A DNA stretch of 64,000 bases from Trichoplax adhaerens (GCF_000150275.1 NW_002060943.1:9456209-9520208); one strand, 5' to 3'. Shown: positions 12,764-31,155, counted from the first letter of the stretch. The notes: generated from the letters alone by a model not told the origin. Translations and numbers: made by a program.

Positions 12764-15700
12764 ATGGCCGAGAAGGACATAAGTAATCTACGAATGGCGG
12801 CGACTAGATCAGCTACTTACGGCATCATACTGCAGGTTGCACAAATGCTGCAGTGCGAGCTACAGCACTTTCAATGTATGATACTGTGCAGTGTAGTTGT
12901 ATGCAAAAATTGAAAATTTAGATATGCCCTCTGGCTGTCAATATATTCTTATAATATAATATACAGTATACGCGTATATTACTCTACTTGTAATTTTAGA
13001 CTGTCAATAGGATGGAAGTCGATAGCAAGGTTTGATTCAATATTTAATGGCATCTATTTCCATAGGTGATTGTGCGTACTGGGACGTTCATCCTTAATTC
13101 CGTACTTCTTCGCTATATTACAAAAGAAGTCCTTGGTATAGTAAACGTCAGGTAAGAATTTCAACCTGATAAAACAAGGGTAAATCGGAAAATTCTTGAA
13201 TAGGGAGATCAACATCAAGTACTATACAGTAAATTCATACGCACATGGTACGCGTGTATGTAGGCATTTTTCTACCGTAAACTATCTTAACTTAAGGACA
13301 TGAGTAGTTCGAATTGACGTATTGTGAAAGTTTTCCTTATAGTAATAATTAACAGTCATATGAAACTATAACTTTATGTTTACTAGCTATGCGTATTCAA
13401 ACAATTCTTGTTGACAAACTAAAATAGTAACGTACAACATATATATCTTATTGTTAATGTAGATTGACATTACTACACACTACTTTGCTGTTTATATCTC
13501 GTGAAGCTTTTCGAAAGTCTTGTTTAAGTAAGAATGATCAGATCCATTGGAAGCAGATTCGTAATTGGACATGGTGCACGTATGTATATCTCCCTAGATA
13601 ACTACTTACTGCATGGTGCATCGTTCTTTTATTTTCTATTGATGATAAAGATGTAAAACAACTTGATTTCGTACTGATAAAATCATGTTGATGTAAACTG
13701 ATGTCTAGATTTGGCCTTGGCATCATTATTAGTGCTATATTGGTATACGTTTGGATTAACGTGTTAGAGTCACCTTCTGGAACTATAGGAAATAATTACC
13801 CTCTTGCTGTATTGATGTTTACTGTATGCGGTCTCATTGAATTGCTTGTTGAGCCAATTTGGATTCTATCTCAAATTCACATGTACATTAAACTAAAGGT
13901 TAGAATTTTACTATGGAGGATAATGCTTTATTATATACTAACATAAATCTGCCTATCTGATTTAGATCTTAAGTGAAGGAATAGCTCTGACTGTTCGGTG
14001 CATATTAACAACAGTCCTAGTGACATATTTTTCCGATCTAGGCCTAATTCCTTTTTCTATAGCTTTTGTAAGCACATGAAACGTAATAATATGATATACA
14101 GTATTAAAAGTATATATAAAATAATGTAATATGTCTTGATTAATCTTTAATGGTAAGGAGCTAACGCATTTCTTCATGTTAACAGATATGTTACAGCATC
14201 GTTTATGTTTCAATATATTATGGCTATTTCTTTGTACTGGTTACCGTAAGAAAAAATACTCAGGAAGCTAAAGACTTTCCAATTAAGAATATTTCCGATT
14301 TCTTTCCGTCATCAAATGATAATATGGTACTCTAGTAACTTTATGACATATCATTGCTTGTAATCAGCATGTATCTATTTATGCACCTAATTATATTTAT
14401 CAATATTCAAATAAATCACATGCTACGTGGTAAACTAAGATAATTTGCTAATTTTATAGAGTTGGACAAACTGGTTTTTAATAACTCAAACTTGGAACTT
14501 TTTAATTCAGTGTTTGCTAAAGCTGTGTTTAACTGAAGGTGAAAAGTAACGCTTATTTATAAATCCATCTTTTGCAATTAGAAGAATCTGCTGAACGGCT
14601 TATAAATAGGAGCTATATAAAATTGTCCGTTTAACATTCATTGATTTATAGGAGAAAGATTCGTAATGACAATTTTTAACCTACTAGACTTTGGTGAACA
14701 AGGTACAGCCTTCTGCTGAGACAGTATATTCTTTCTCTTTTAACGTATGAAAAGTGATAGATAGAATACTAGGACTAAGATATTAATTAATACTCATAAT
14801 ATGAATTAATATCATACTTGTAGGCATATATGATATTGTCAATAATCTGGGCTCCTTGGCAGCTCGTTTCATTTTCTTACCAATTGAGGAAAGCTATTAC
14901 CTTTTCTTTGCTCAAACAATGCAAAGAGATCTTCCAGCTGAACAACAAGTCAGTAATTAAATTCTCTATATGATATCTGGTTTCTATTGATTTTTTTTCC
15001 TAAAAAATTGTGCAGCAGGTCTTTAATTTTACCATTTCTATTAATTTTAGAAATCTATAAAGTCAGCAAGCGAAACCCTAGAAATGCTCTTAAAATTAGT
15101 TTTCCTAATTTCTGTAACAATCCTGGTATTCGGTCAGTCCTATTCACGCTTATTATTGCAAATTTATGGTGGGCGACTATTTGCTGCTGGATCAGGCACG
15201 TTATTAGGATAAGCAAAACTTCTTTTGAATGCAGTTTACGACTAGTTTGCTTTGTCTATTGGTCGAACTAATCGAAGTCATGATTAAAATAGGTCCAATA
15301 CTTTTACGTTGGTTCTGCGTTTACACTGTTGCTTTGGCTGTAAATGGTACTACTGAATGTTTTGTATTTGCAGTTATGGCTAAGCATCATCTGCAGAGGT
15401 AGTGTAGTATCCCATGATGATCATGATTCCGTATCACTAAAACTTATTGTGTTACTTTTTAATTAATTTAGGTATAACTGGTTTATGTTCCTTTTTTCCG
15501 GCGCTTTTTTAAGCTTTTCATGGGTTATAATACCCAGATATGGTAGCGTCGGTTTTATTTGGGCTAATTGTCTAAATATGTTTCTAAGGATTTGTCATAG
15601 GTGATCAGTGACTACTGGTATTTATATGAGGATTAAGATAAATTGAATTTGATACAGTATCATCTATTTTACAGTATTTGGTTTATTTGGAAATATTTTC

Positions 15701-16080
15701 GGTCAACACCATACAAGCCTCTAACGGGCTTGTTACTTTCTCCATTCGTGGTGATCATGTATGCTATAGCTCTATCACTTACGTGGTATTCAGAGGTGAA
15801 TATTTGTATTTTTTATTACACTTTTTGTTAATAGATTTAGTTAAAATGATTTAAACTATCACACTTGCCTCATTTTATGATGAAATAATCTATTGCTATA
15901 TTACCTTACTACATTATCGACTAGGTTACCTTTGGTGGTACGAATAACCTAAATGACATTCTTCATCTTGGAATTGGAGGTGTAAACTTTATTCTTGTTA
16001 TACTGATAATCTACGTGAAAGAAGAAAAGCTAATGCTCTATATAAAAAAGCAATACTTTGTTAAAAAGAAAGCCGTATGA
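12764..16080 (+). CDS. RFT1: RFT1, multi-pass ER protein for N-glycan lipid precursor
   Basis: Fourteen exons: 12764-12835, 13066-13151, 13463-13579, 13709-13898, 13966-14067, 14186-14326, 14460-14538, 14652-14702, 14824-14948, 15051-15195, 15293-15398, 15472-15600, 15675-15795, 15925-16080. Every phase closes, giving 539 residues against about 541 in human RFT1. Recognisable blocks run in family order: LGIVNVR then [10 protein letters not shown] near the N-terminus, [77 protein letters not shown], and [11 protein letters not shown]1 is a polytopic ER membrane protein needed to make the Man5-dolichol intermediate available in the lumen for N-glycosylation. Intron 10 begins with GC (15196) instead of GT. 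The gene converges on GMCL1. Confidence 0.97.
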
Positions 16081-17585
16081 GGAATTATCACTTTAAGTTA
16101 ATAATTTTCGTAAATACTACTGAATTTTATCTTGATATTATTATATTTAAACTGGTAAAGCAGATCTGGCTGACCGATTTGTATTGAATGATTAACAAAA
16201 CGTGGAGTATATCAACAGTAAACTGTTATATCATATAATTACAGAATAAAACGGCCAACTACAGTCTCGATATCCAGCTACTATAATTGTACAAAGCAGC
16301 TTCCTTTAAACTACTATTTTTAAGACAAATGTAAATCATTTAATAGAGTAAGAATAGTTATTCTAGTATTATCATTCAATGCAAAGGTTGAAGATGACTA
16401 CTAAAGTTAGCTCCAAATTTAGTGTGAACGATTTTACGATAAGGTAAGCAACAAATGAATAATTTTATGATACGAAATGGCCTATATCGTATAGTGATGG
16501 GATAACTGGTACAGTGGAAGCTATTTAATTCAGTGGCATAAAATTGAGATTGATTTAGTAACCCAAATCAATTTATGAATAGCTAAGCCTAAGGGCATAC
16601 AGTTAAGGACGCAGTTAAAGGCGATATTAAAAATTTTTACAAAGGAAGTCTTATTGACCTTTGATTATCACTTAATTATAAGGCAATGAAAAGAAAGAAC
16701 TGATTATTTTTATGGTTAAAATGTAAATATATAATAAAATAGCCAATTTCAAATTTGACGACCAAGTCGGTAAATTGCTATAAATATAGTTTTAACAACT
16801 AATCTGAATTTCACAGTAATAGAAGGTGCAAATATTGCTTCATTGTTGCGATATTTAACATTAGAATTGAATTAAACCACATTTCAGTGGTTGTTATCCT
16901 TCCGTAGATATGAAAATTAAGAATATCTTAAGGACTACAGTAAACATACATAAATAACGGCGACGTAACGCGCTACCGGTCAATTGTATTGAAAAGTCGC
17001 TAATCTAGATCTGTCAGTATCAATACCAATCTATTAATCCTTACTCGTTTTTGCTCGTAAGTGGATTATCCGTTGCTACTACATAGCGCTGTATATGCTG
17101 ATAGAGATTGCATGTCCGATTTCCTAAGCGGTGAATTTTTGGCTGTAAAATGCGCGTGACCTGTGATACTAATAGTAACCTGAAAGTCAATATCAGTGAC
17201 TTTGATTGAAATACGTAGTTAAACTCTTGTAATGTACAATTTTTTAAGCGTATATGCATTTACTATTATTTTTAGGTAAATTAGTCATTTCAAAATCTCT
17301 CATTATCGATTCGCACCTCGCAAACTTGCTTTGTACGGCATACTATTACATATATATATTTGTGACTATCTACCGTAATAACTTAGTATTTTTCACAGTT
17401 TAGGCGCTTCATTACGCTGAATAAAAATAGCATTAATAATTTAGTCTTGTAGATTCATTTTTATTAAATCATTAAGATGTAGCATCGCTTTTCACAGGCT
17501 ACTAGTCATGGAGAAGGAATTTATATAACTTAAATTTATCTCAGATTAAGATTTTGGAGGCGTTTCTGAAGATTATGATGCTATA
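16081..17585. other. convergent spacer RFT1/GMCL1
   Basis: Both neighbouring genes end into this 1.5-kb stretch, so it should hold their 3' UTRs. No coding exon, RNA gene or repeat array was seen. Confidence 0.6.
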
Positions 17586-20500
17586 CTAGGGGGATGTTAC
17601 CAGCATCTGTACCCCTATATATAGCGGATATCCAAACTCTTGATTTATATGTGCGACTGTTATTTCCTAAAATTGTGATATAAAGTAAAAATGTAATGTC
17701 ATCTTTTTGGAATAAATATAGATATACAGAATATAGAAAAAAATATACCTCATCGGGATGCAAAGTAATGTACAAAATGTCCGTAGAGGTTTCATGATTT
17801 ATCTGGCAGTCCTTGCCGTAATTTATTATTATAAATCTATAAAATTGAGCCCCGTTAAGGGAATCAGCATGACTTTAAGCGGTTAGAAATATCTCAAATG
17901 AATTTATAATACGTTGAAAGTTTACTTTGTCATTATACATCGAGAGTTTTCGAGACTTAATGACATAGCAACATCATGTTCTGATATGTTTCTCTTCAAA
18001 GATATTCTCTTCGGCGATCTAAAGTTTTATAATGGTATATAAGGAGTGAATGTAAGTACGCATATTTAAATCAAGAATTAATGGTTACAATTTACATGAA
18101 ACATGCAAAAATTCATTGGCATACTTATAGTAATTTATAATGATGTCTATTCCAAATCGAAAGCCAATCCACCGCCAGTGGTGCTAAACAAATGTAAAGA
18201 TTACACTTTAGTAGAACTAAAACTGGGCGGATCAATTAAGCTAGGGAATTTAACTGGCTAATAGTAAAAAGGGCGCTGGACTGTTATTTATGGTGGATTC
18301 TAACGTTGCAATCCACTTCTATCATGCGACCCAGCCTAATGCAATTATTGTAAAATTGTTTTTCACAGCAAGATGTTGGACTGAAAAAGTTAATACGTAA
18401 AGAAAAATATTTAGCATAACGCCAGTCTAGGATACAATAGTTATGATATACTATGAAGTACCGAGTAAGCACTCTGTCTTCACGAACTACAATTAGCTCG
18501 GTACTATAAGATAATTATAATACGAGAATATGCAATCTTACCCGAAATCATCACCTTCCTCAACAGCTAGCAGGGTTCTCCATTCCTGACGATAAATAGG
18601 TAATAGCCAATCTATAAATATTAAGACTATTTCACTTATCTGTGTTGTAAATAAACGGACTATCTAAATGTGCAAAAAAATCTATCATTTATTATTCATG
18701 CACATCAAAGCTACGTTTTGCGACTTTTTAGGAATAAGTGTTACCTTGAGAAATAATACGATCTTTCTCGATTTGTCTAGCAATCTTAGTATCGGTTATA
18801 ATATGGTTAAACTTTAATTGGCGAAAAGCTAACGAAAATACTTTTCCTTCCTCTGTTACTAAGAAATTTGTGGAACCTGTACGCTCATAAAATGTATATT
18901 ATAATTTTTAAATTAAATCTAAAATTGAGGAAAATACTAAATATACTAGTATATAGTTTTTATAGGAATAGAGATATTACCAGTATGATCTTCATAGTAA
19001 GATTGCATATCGTTCAAGACATATTTAAAAGCTTCGCAAAGAGAAACGTGTTCGTGATTCTTGCACCATGTAGGGTGTAATCTCAAGTACATCCACTAGT
19101 AAGAAGAATCAGTGAAGACTAATAACTTTATAATCAGGTCACAGAATATACGCTCGTAAGTACTATAATTTGGACATTTTTAACTTTACCCTCTTTAACA
19201 TCGCATATACATCCATTTCCACCTGCAGCACAAGCAAAGATGGAGAGCTTACAATTTTTTCCATTAGATTTACACTAATAAAGGTCATATATAGAGAATA
19301 ATAAGTATTTGTTGTGAAATTGTTTGCAGAGCTGATACAGTAATAAGTTGAACTTGAAATTCATACTCTATAGACTGCAGCAGCATCAAGTCGTATCGTT
19401 TGATAGTCAGCAGTCGCAGTGCAAGCCAGTCCATGCACCTAAATTTAAATATCATTAAATACCAATGGCCATTACAGTATATTTTTGGACATACAAGGCG
19501 ATCTCTATGTTCAATCTTAAAGTTACAATGATAATTGCACTACCGATTGGATACTTCTAGTAAACCATATGCAGAAGCAGCTTCTCTGAAAGTGCGTTCA
19601 TTTTCTTCGCTAAACAAATCGAAGAACATCTCTTGTTAATAAAGTGAGAAGTTGCATAAATTCTCTTCGACTGTCATGTTAACCTTATAGTAGCGATCAT
19701 CACGTCGGTGCAACGTTTAATTAAATTATCCTAAGATTGAAACAGAAAAAGGGGAATAAGCAGGTTATGATATGGTAATTTTACTATTTCACCATTGGAA
19801 ATGTGTTAAAGCTGATACTGTAAGAATATCTCACTATCTGAAGCATTGTTGCTACAGCTACAATGGAAATAGCTTCCGAAGATTTAATTTCGGTGTCGTC
19901 ATCATACAGACTAGCAAAAGCCGTATTAATAGCTATGGGAATAGAATAATAAAAATTCGTAAATACTTTACGATCAGGTAGAAGGTAAGTTATAGAATTA
20001 GATGGTAATATGGTTGGCGATGCTGTTTGTTTACGTATCACTATTATTGTATCTTTGAAAAGTGTAGATTATTACATGAAGTAGCTTACCATTGACAGTA
20101 ATGTTCTTATCGATCATTTCAATCTTTACGTACGTAGCCTTTGACTCCTGCCAAAATCCGCTGAACATAGACTTAAAATAGCCAGCCTGCAGTATCGTAT
20201 TATCCACAATCAGTTACGTATGATGTGTAATAGTAATATCGCTAGTTTATGCACTAAAAAAGATGCTATATCATCAGCAAGCAAATTGCTATAGTATTAA
20301 TGATACTGTAATACTACTACTGTAGTTCATTACGGTAAGGAAAGAATAATTCTAAATCGATTGCTCTAACAGTTTTGATGGGCTCAAATCTATACTATTG
20401 ACGAATTTAGTTTTGAGATCTAGATAATATTACTATTAATACATACTACCATAGCAATTATATCAAGTTGAGTTATCGTTTCTCACAAGACAGCGCGTAC

Positions 20501-21896
20501 TCTATGTATATAGTACCTAGAGATCCAAAAGATCCCCTTTTCAATAATACTCGTATTATTATAATCATAAATTTTAATGTCCAGCTAAAGGTATTTTAAA
20601 ACTAATCCATGGAACCCCTAAGTAACTGCTTCATCGTATCCATCGCCATCTACTTCTGCGACGGTATAATTATAAATTAATTAAAATTTTGTATTCGATT
20701 GAATCTAAAGATGTGCACAAATTTGCAAAGTAGATCACTTATTATTATTAAATCAATACCAAGAGCACGATAGTCGGTTAACGTACTCGTATTAAGCAGA
20801 TTTTATGCATCTTCCACTTGTAACCTATGATGAAAAAGAATATAATTATTATTGGAATTTTTTGGCTTATACGTAAAGTCATAGTTAGACCAATGTACTG
20901 TATGATCAACCATGGTATTTTACTCTATAGAACAGTATGGTAAAGGTTGGGGTATATCACTTCTAGTGAAATTTCAAAATCTGCATAGATTCCAAATTTT
21001 TCGATATTACGTAATGCAAAACATTCAATACAACGTAAGGACTAAGGAGGTAAAAAAAAATTCCCTTTCAATCGGTAAATATAATAGAAGATCAAGTTGT
21101 GTTTACACTTGTATTCTTCGAGATTAATGATAGATAATGTATAAAAAATCATCACAAATTTGAAATTTAAATTGCTTCATAAATACTGATGGTTGATGCT
21201 AGCCGGCTTGTATCAAATTTTTATGTTAATTACTACTGCAGTACTGTATTATGCAAGATCACGCTCTGTTTACCTATTTTACAAATTCTTACAGATTAAC
21301 GATAGATGTTGTATGAAAAAATCATCACAAATTAGAAACTTTAGTAACTTTATAAACACTGATGGCAGATACCTGATTCTATCAGATTTTTATATTCATG
21401 ACTACCGTACCTAGTGCTTCAATGGTAGTATCGCCATTTTCATCATTGAAAAATAATTTACTAAGAGTATACTGATGATATATTGCTTCATCGTTTCTTT
21501 GCCTAATAGGACGTTGGTAAATAAGGTTAATATGGAAATATACTATAAATCGTTATTACTTCATAGATGACAACTATAGCCTTGTACCTACAGTATAAGA
21601 GCTTTTCTAACGTCTATGATTTTAAAGCAGTAGAGTAGATATACAAATATTGGTAGAAGCTACTGCGAGGAATATTCAGCAATCGATGATACCGCTAGTC
21701 TAACCCGATAGAGGTGAAAAACTTCCACGATTACATGTCACCTTTTAGTACAGGCTTGCAAACTATCTGTAGCGTCTTCAGTATCTTCATTTTGGTTTAT
21801 CGTGCGTTTTCGTTTGTTTTGGGGGCGCTTAAACTGCACACTGTGATCATAATTGGAATCTTCAGTGAGCTCTTTTCTGAAGAAGTAGTTGCCCAT
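17586..21896 (-). CDS. GMCL1: GMCL1, germ cell-less BTB-BACK protein
   Basis: Seventeen exons on the minus strand, 5' to 3': 21742-21896, 21411-21502, 20787-20824, 20090-20186, 19835-19932, 19704-19730, 19544-19629, 19367-19438, 19190-19274, 18981-19095, 18745-18876, 18542-18611, 18305-18380, 18125-18183, 17926-18018, 17749-17836, 17586-17666. All phases close, giving 487 residues (human about 515). The start MGNYFF keeps a glycine at position 2, compatible with N-myristoylation, followed by a basic KRPQNKRKR stretch. The BTB core shows AGYFKSMFSGFWQES and INTAFASLYDDD; a BACK-like part follows (REAASAYGLLEV), then VEMDVYAMLKR, GKVFSLAFRQL and the C-terminal WRWIGFRFGIDI block. The family serves as a CUL3 ubiquitin ligase adaptor at the nuclear envelope and acts in germ cells. 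Exons of 27 and 38 nt explain why the gene is easily missed. Confidence 0.94.
21129..21410. repeat. diverged tandem duplication in GMCL1 intron 2
   Basis: Two related units, 21129-21244 and 21301-21410, share blocks such as AAAAATCATCACAAATT, the ACTGATGG junction, a similar middle, and a final ACTAC..GTAC. The second unit ends exactly at the 5' splice site after GMCL1 exon 2, so the duplication carries a copy of the intron start. Confidence 0.7.
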
Positions 21897-22579
21897 ACTG
21901 CAATTCGCTGCAAACCATTGCCCTTTTCAGCGTTGATGGAAATCTTCTTTCCCTGCTTAGCGCCCACTTCCAGCTTCCAGAATTAGACACTTGGCTCGGA
22001 CAGCCGGACATTGCGGTCCAATACTTGGTTACTGTATCCACGTACTTGGTTATAATGTTATTATTATATGAAAGCAAAGCTCGATTCTGGAATTCATTTA
22101 TTTTTCTCAATTAAGTCATATTACACATTGAATGCTATTGTATTTTTGCTAAGTTCTACTTGAAAGTAGTTATGCAGCTTAATATTCATGTTTTTGAATT
22201 AATAGAAATGAGTAAAGAAAAATCGACGCAGAAGATCCATACAAAGTAAGTCGTTTTTCTTTTAGGCCTCATTCTGTCTATTGTAGCAAAGTCCGTCCAT
22301 CCGTAGCGCCTCTACTGCAGTGAACCTCAAGGCTGACTACGAGAAGAAAATCAGTAACCTTGTAGCAGTCGTATGATGAGTGTGTACACTGTACCCTATG
22401 GACTGTACGAGTACTACAGTGTACAATACAAGAGGTCCTCTGCAAAATTCGCCGAGCTTACAGAGTTATAGTAGTCCCTATCCCGTTGACATCTGCAATA
22501 TTTATATATATATTCGTACTTTAATTGAGCAAGTTGTGTTTTATAGCTTTCGCCTTCTAATAAGGATTTAGAGAGAAAA
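21897..22579. promoter_or_regulatory. divergent promoter region GMCL1/WDR82
   Basis: 683 bp separate the two start codons of these divergently transcribed genes. At 22380-22428 there is a short GTAC palindrome cluster (TGTACACTGTAC, then CTGTACGAGTACTACAGTGTAC). Promoter function is inferred from position; no TATA box is convincing. Confidence 0.6.
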
Positions 22580-25500
22580 ATGAAAAAGATGTTATTAAAC
22601 GAAGATACCATTCGTTCACTCCGAGTAGCTAAAATTTTCCGAGAAAATAATGATAAAATAAATGCAGCTGATTTTTCGAAGAATGGAGAGTTACTTATAT
22701 GTAGCAGTCAAGATGATTCTATTGTAATTTATGATTGTTTGAAGGGAACGTAAGTACTATATACTCGACTTTAAAAAAAATAGTCAAGTAATGTGTAGCA
22801 TTAAGGCCAAATTATGCACTGGTGTGAGCTATAGTAATTACTGTCGATTGAATTAACACTACAGCATTAAATGCTATCTAGTTACTACAACTATCGATAA
22901 TGGAGTAGTCAGCTGAATTAGAGTAATTAATGAATTATCCATAGATTGTACAGTACTTTAAAGGCAAGTAGATGCAGTGATAATAGCCAAATTTACATCA
23001 CTTTACCATAAATACAAGTAGTGTATGACGAACATAGCATTACTAACTGATTTACTGCAGTACTCTTCGTCGTATTCATTAAATACAATAACTAACTGTG
23101 AGTGAAATTCTGTCTTTGGATATTTTATAATCGTACAAAGAACTAAAAGAACTATCTATAGCAAAAAGTATGGTGTGGATCATATACAGTTCACTCACGC
23201 GCCGAATACCGTAATCCACTCCTCATCAAAGGTTGATGGTAAGGAAATGAACAATATGATTTATATCTCGAATATAGTGCTGCGCATAATTATACAGCAG
23301 AAAAAGCTAACCCTTCGTTCATACGACCAAGTTTTAAGTTCTGTATACGTATATGGACACGGACGAGAATACAGTAAATTGATTATCTAACGATCTGAGT
23401 TATGGCACAGCTATAGGATGAGATACCATTTAATCTATTAATGATACAGTACATAAACTCAATTGACAGTATAGCATGGAATGCAATGCAACATCTAAAC
23501 TAAACTAGAATTCGGGCTGTTACCATGGACAGTCCTGATGGACTACTTTTTATTGTAGTCCATTCTATAACTGATGCTATACAGTGGACTGGATCTATAC
23601 AGTGTACTTGTACGCGTAATACGAATATGATGAGTAACAATTCCATACAATAATAAAATGAAATTACATATGCTTTTAATTTCTACACTGTAGATTAGAA
23701 AACTTCCAAATCAGTAAACTTACAGTAGTATACTAGTATTTATATTAAAATTATAAGACTAATATTCCTTTTTTACATAAAAATCTACTTAATCTACTTA
23801 CTTACTTACGTTCGTATACTAGTAGTTTTATATTATTTATCCTAGATCAAATAGAATTATGTTCTAAAATGACTTCATATTGTATTTATATTTCAGATAC
23901 TATTCGATATTTGTCATTGCATGACAATAAATATTTACGCTATTTTAATGGTCACACAAAGAGGTAATGTTAAAAGTGTTCGCATTAATTGTGTATATAA
24001 CTGACTTTAAAATGAATCACCTACCCAAAGATTAGATATTTAATCTCGAACATTTACGCGTGTTTAATAATGCAGCATCGTTCTTTGGATAATTAACCAG
24101 AAAATCTAGATCGCTTAATTTTCTTACCTGCGAATTATTATAACGTTCATATAATATTTTTCAAAAACATAATATTTTATCTTAATTGAATAAATTATAC
24201 TGCTTAGTTTCTCAATGAATTCTACGGAGTAATGATAAACAAAACTACTAAAAGCAATGGTGAAAGATAATTATAGCCAAACTGTTTCTCAACTGCGGTG
24301 TAAAGGAGTGATAGTTATAGTGTTATAATCAACGTTGTTTTGGTAGTGATATTTTAAGATTAATGTACTAGTAAGCTAGATCGTCTCACAGTTTTGTTCA
24401 CAAATGACTTGTTCTCCTTCTGCTAGAGTTGTATCACTTAATATGTCACCTACAGAAGATAAATTCATTTCGACGTCGCTAGATCATACTGTACGACTAT
24501 GGGATTTAAGATCGCCTAATTGTCAAGGGCTAATGCATGCTAATGGAAGAGCCATAGCGTCTTTTGATCCAGATGGACTAATATTCGCCGTAGGTATCAA
24601 TTCTCAGCAAGTAAAGCTATACGATGTCCGATCATTTGATAAGGTATACGGCAGAATGTCATAGTGTTTAGTAACGATAAAATTTTACGTATACGCCTTA
24701 GAGCGAACTCATTAGTAGTAGTATGAGATCATATTAATTAATTATAGTACTTGCTTATTTGCATCACATATAGGGACCATTTTCTACATTTCAACTGTCA
24801 GAGGAACATCTTCGTGATTGGACCGGGCTAAAGTTCAGTGGCGACGGCAAAATGATCTTAATTTATAGTAACGGAAATTTTATTCAACTACTCGATTCTT
24901 TCAATGGAGACGAGCTACGAAATTTTAGTGTACATATTTTTTATATGTGATTAAACTATTTTTACAATAATATTTTTACTCTTATGTTGTTAAGGATTTA
25001 TGATGGGATTGTAACCGTACTTGTGGTGAATGTATGTACATCGCTAAATTTATTACATTCGACTTATGTAGATACCAGGTAATCCTAGAGCTGTTTCCTT
25101 AGAAGCTTCTTTTACCCCGGATTCACAATTTATCTTATCAGGTTAGCTGAACTTAAGGTTTCAAACATTCGATGTAAAATATTGTTATTTATGCATCATT
25201 ATCTACTGGATGAATCATTAAGATCCTAATTTTCGTATTCGGTTTGTTGTTTGAGATTCATGACAAATGTCGTACCACAGAGACATAAAAACCTATACGG
25301 GTCATACAGTTTATTTCATGTTCGGTAGCTTCGCGAAGTTATTTTAAAATTACGATAGTTTTCATTAGGTTTTATACATGGGAGAGTATTAATTCGAGTA
25401 GACTGTGCTTTAAGTGATAGATATAGTTAAATGTTAGATATTCTTATTTTGTATAGGCTCAGCTGATGGTCAAGTTCATATATGGAATACAGATACTGGC

Positions 25501-25768
25501 GATAAAGTTGCTGTTTTACAGGGACATCATCCTAGTGCTGTACAGTGCATTAAGTTTAATCCGAAGTATATGATGATGATAAGCGCATGTACTAATACGG
25601 TGCGTGCAAGGATTGATTAACTCTAAAAACTTAGCCGACTTAAACTATCAATCAACTAAAATAGCATTCCTATATACTGAATTACTTTTAACAATTTAGC
25701 AGCTATAAATCTTTAATTTATAATTTGTACAGGCTATTTGGATAACGGAGAGCAATGAAGAAGGGTAG
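22580..25768 (+). CDS. WDR82: WDR82 (Swd2), WD40 subunit of SET1/COMPASS
   Basis: Eight exons: 22580-22749, 23141-23238, 23897-23963, 24427-24643, 24774-24929, 25072-25141, 25457-25599, 25733-25768, encoding 318 residues (human 313). The N-terminus reads [10 protein letters not shown], and WD-repeat blocks are nearly textbook: [74 protein letters not shown] and [11 protein letters not shown]82 links the SET1 histone H3K4 methyltransferase to the initiating form of RNA polymerase II, and also works with the PP1-PNUTS termination complex. It is transcribed divergently from GMCL1 and convergently with the SMAD gene. Confidence 0.97.
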
Positions 25769-27100
25769 TTCATCTTTTATCACGATAATAACTCCTTTTA
25801 AGTCATTAAAGCTAGTAGTGTAAACTTTTCTGTTTAAATAATATTTATTAGCATTTTTACAAATTATTCTCTACTCATGTTTACATTAATTAAAATAACC
25901 AGTTTGTAACAGTTATTTGGACTGCTTACAATACGTTATTATACTACGCTATTTTTGTTGATATCATTACCTTTTATTCTTGAATGGTTGTTACGCTATT
26001 GCGCATATCTTTTCAAGTGTTGTTTTATAATTTGTAAAGACATACATTCGTTTCATTTAGCATTAGTAATTAATCCGCTGAACATTGCAATATGTGTGGA
26101 CTATTAGCGCGACAAAGTTCTGAAATTCTTTTATTATCAACAGAAGAAGAGTTATGACTTGAGACTCGATTGTATTTAATGCAATGGTGACCAAATACAT
26201 TATGATAAAAGTACAATGTACGACGTAAAGTACAGATTCTTGTGTTAATGACATATAGTCAAACCGTAGAGTGAAATAAGTAATGTTATAGAAATCTTGG
26301 GATCGTTATCCCATCATAATTCACCCGGTAGCTCAATTGGCAATGTAGACATTTTACACAGTTTCTTGAATTTCTCCATTCGCAAAGCCATTTAAGTTAA
26401 TTATTTTACAAAATTCAAATTTGTGAGGAGAAAGTATACAGTTTACGCAATTATTTCACATATTATCTAGACAAAGATTGAATGATATCCAATCTTTAGA
26501 AGTGACTTTAGACTCAATAAAATTAGACACCGTTGGAATGGATATTTCTAATGAATTTAAGACAATATAACAATAGTCCTAAGGAAATGGTGATTGTAAA
26601 ATTCTGATATTTACTATAATTAATTATTTGGATGCAACAACCGTGACATCATTTATTTAACGTTAGTATGCTATCAGAGGATGACGAATTAGCAGCAATA
26701 TTGCTATATTGACAGTAAGTACGATGTTAAAATTTTGTAACGTTGTAATAGGCGATAGACGGAAATGTATAGTACACTTTCATAGTAATGAATATATAAA
26801 GATTCCGGTACATCCATGCATGCAAATATTTCCATATCGTTAATTTACGATATTTGCATGTGCCAAATAATAGATGTTGACAAATTCATACGCAGTTGAG
26901 CCTGAACGCAAAATTAACTGCTTTCGTATTGAAATTATTTACGTCTTCCGTATTAGATTCTTAAATTTACTCATTGATTCTGAAAGAGAATTATTTCCAT
27001 TCGGTTAAAACAGTTACTGTAAGTAATAGATTCATTTAAATCATTCAAAGAGGGCTTACAATCTGCTATCGTTTCGATCACTGCCAACAATAACTACTTA
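25769..27100. other. convergent spacer WDR82/SMAD
   Basis: 1.3 kb with no coding exon found. A sequence at 26323-26345 (TAGCTCAATTGG) matches a tRNA A box, but a B box at the right distance is missing, so it is at most a tRNA-derived remnant. Confidence 0.5.

Positions 27101-31155
<4,055 letters not shown>

Noticed and set aside
26323-26395. tRNA gene candidate with a perfect A box
   Set aside because: No B box at the proper distance and no acceptor stem pairing.
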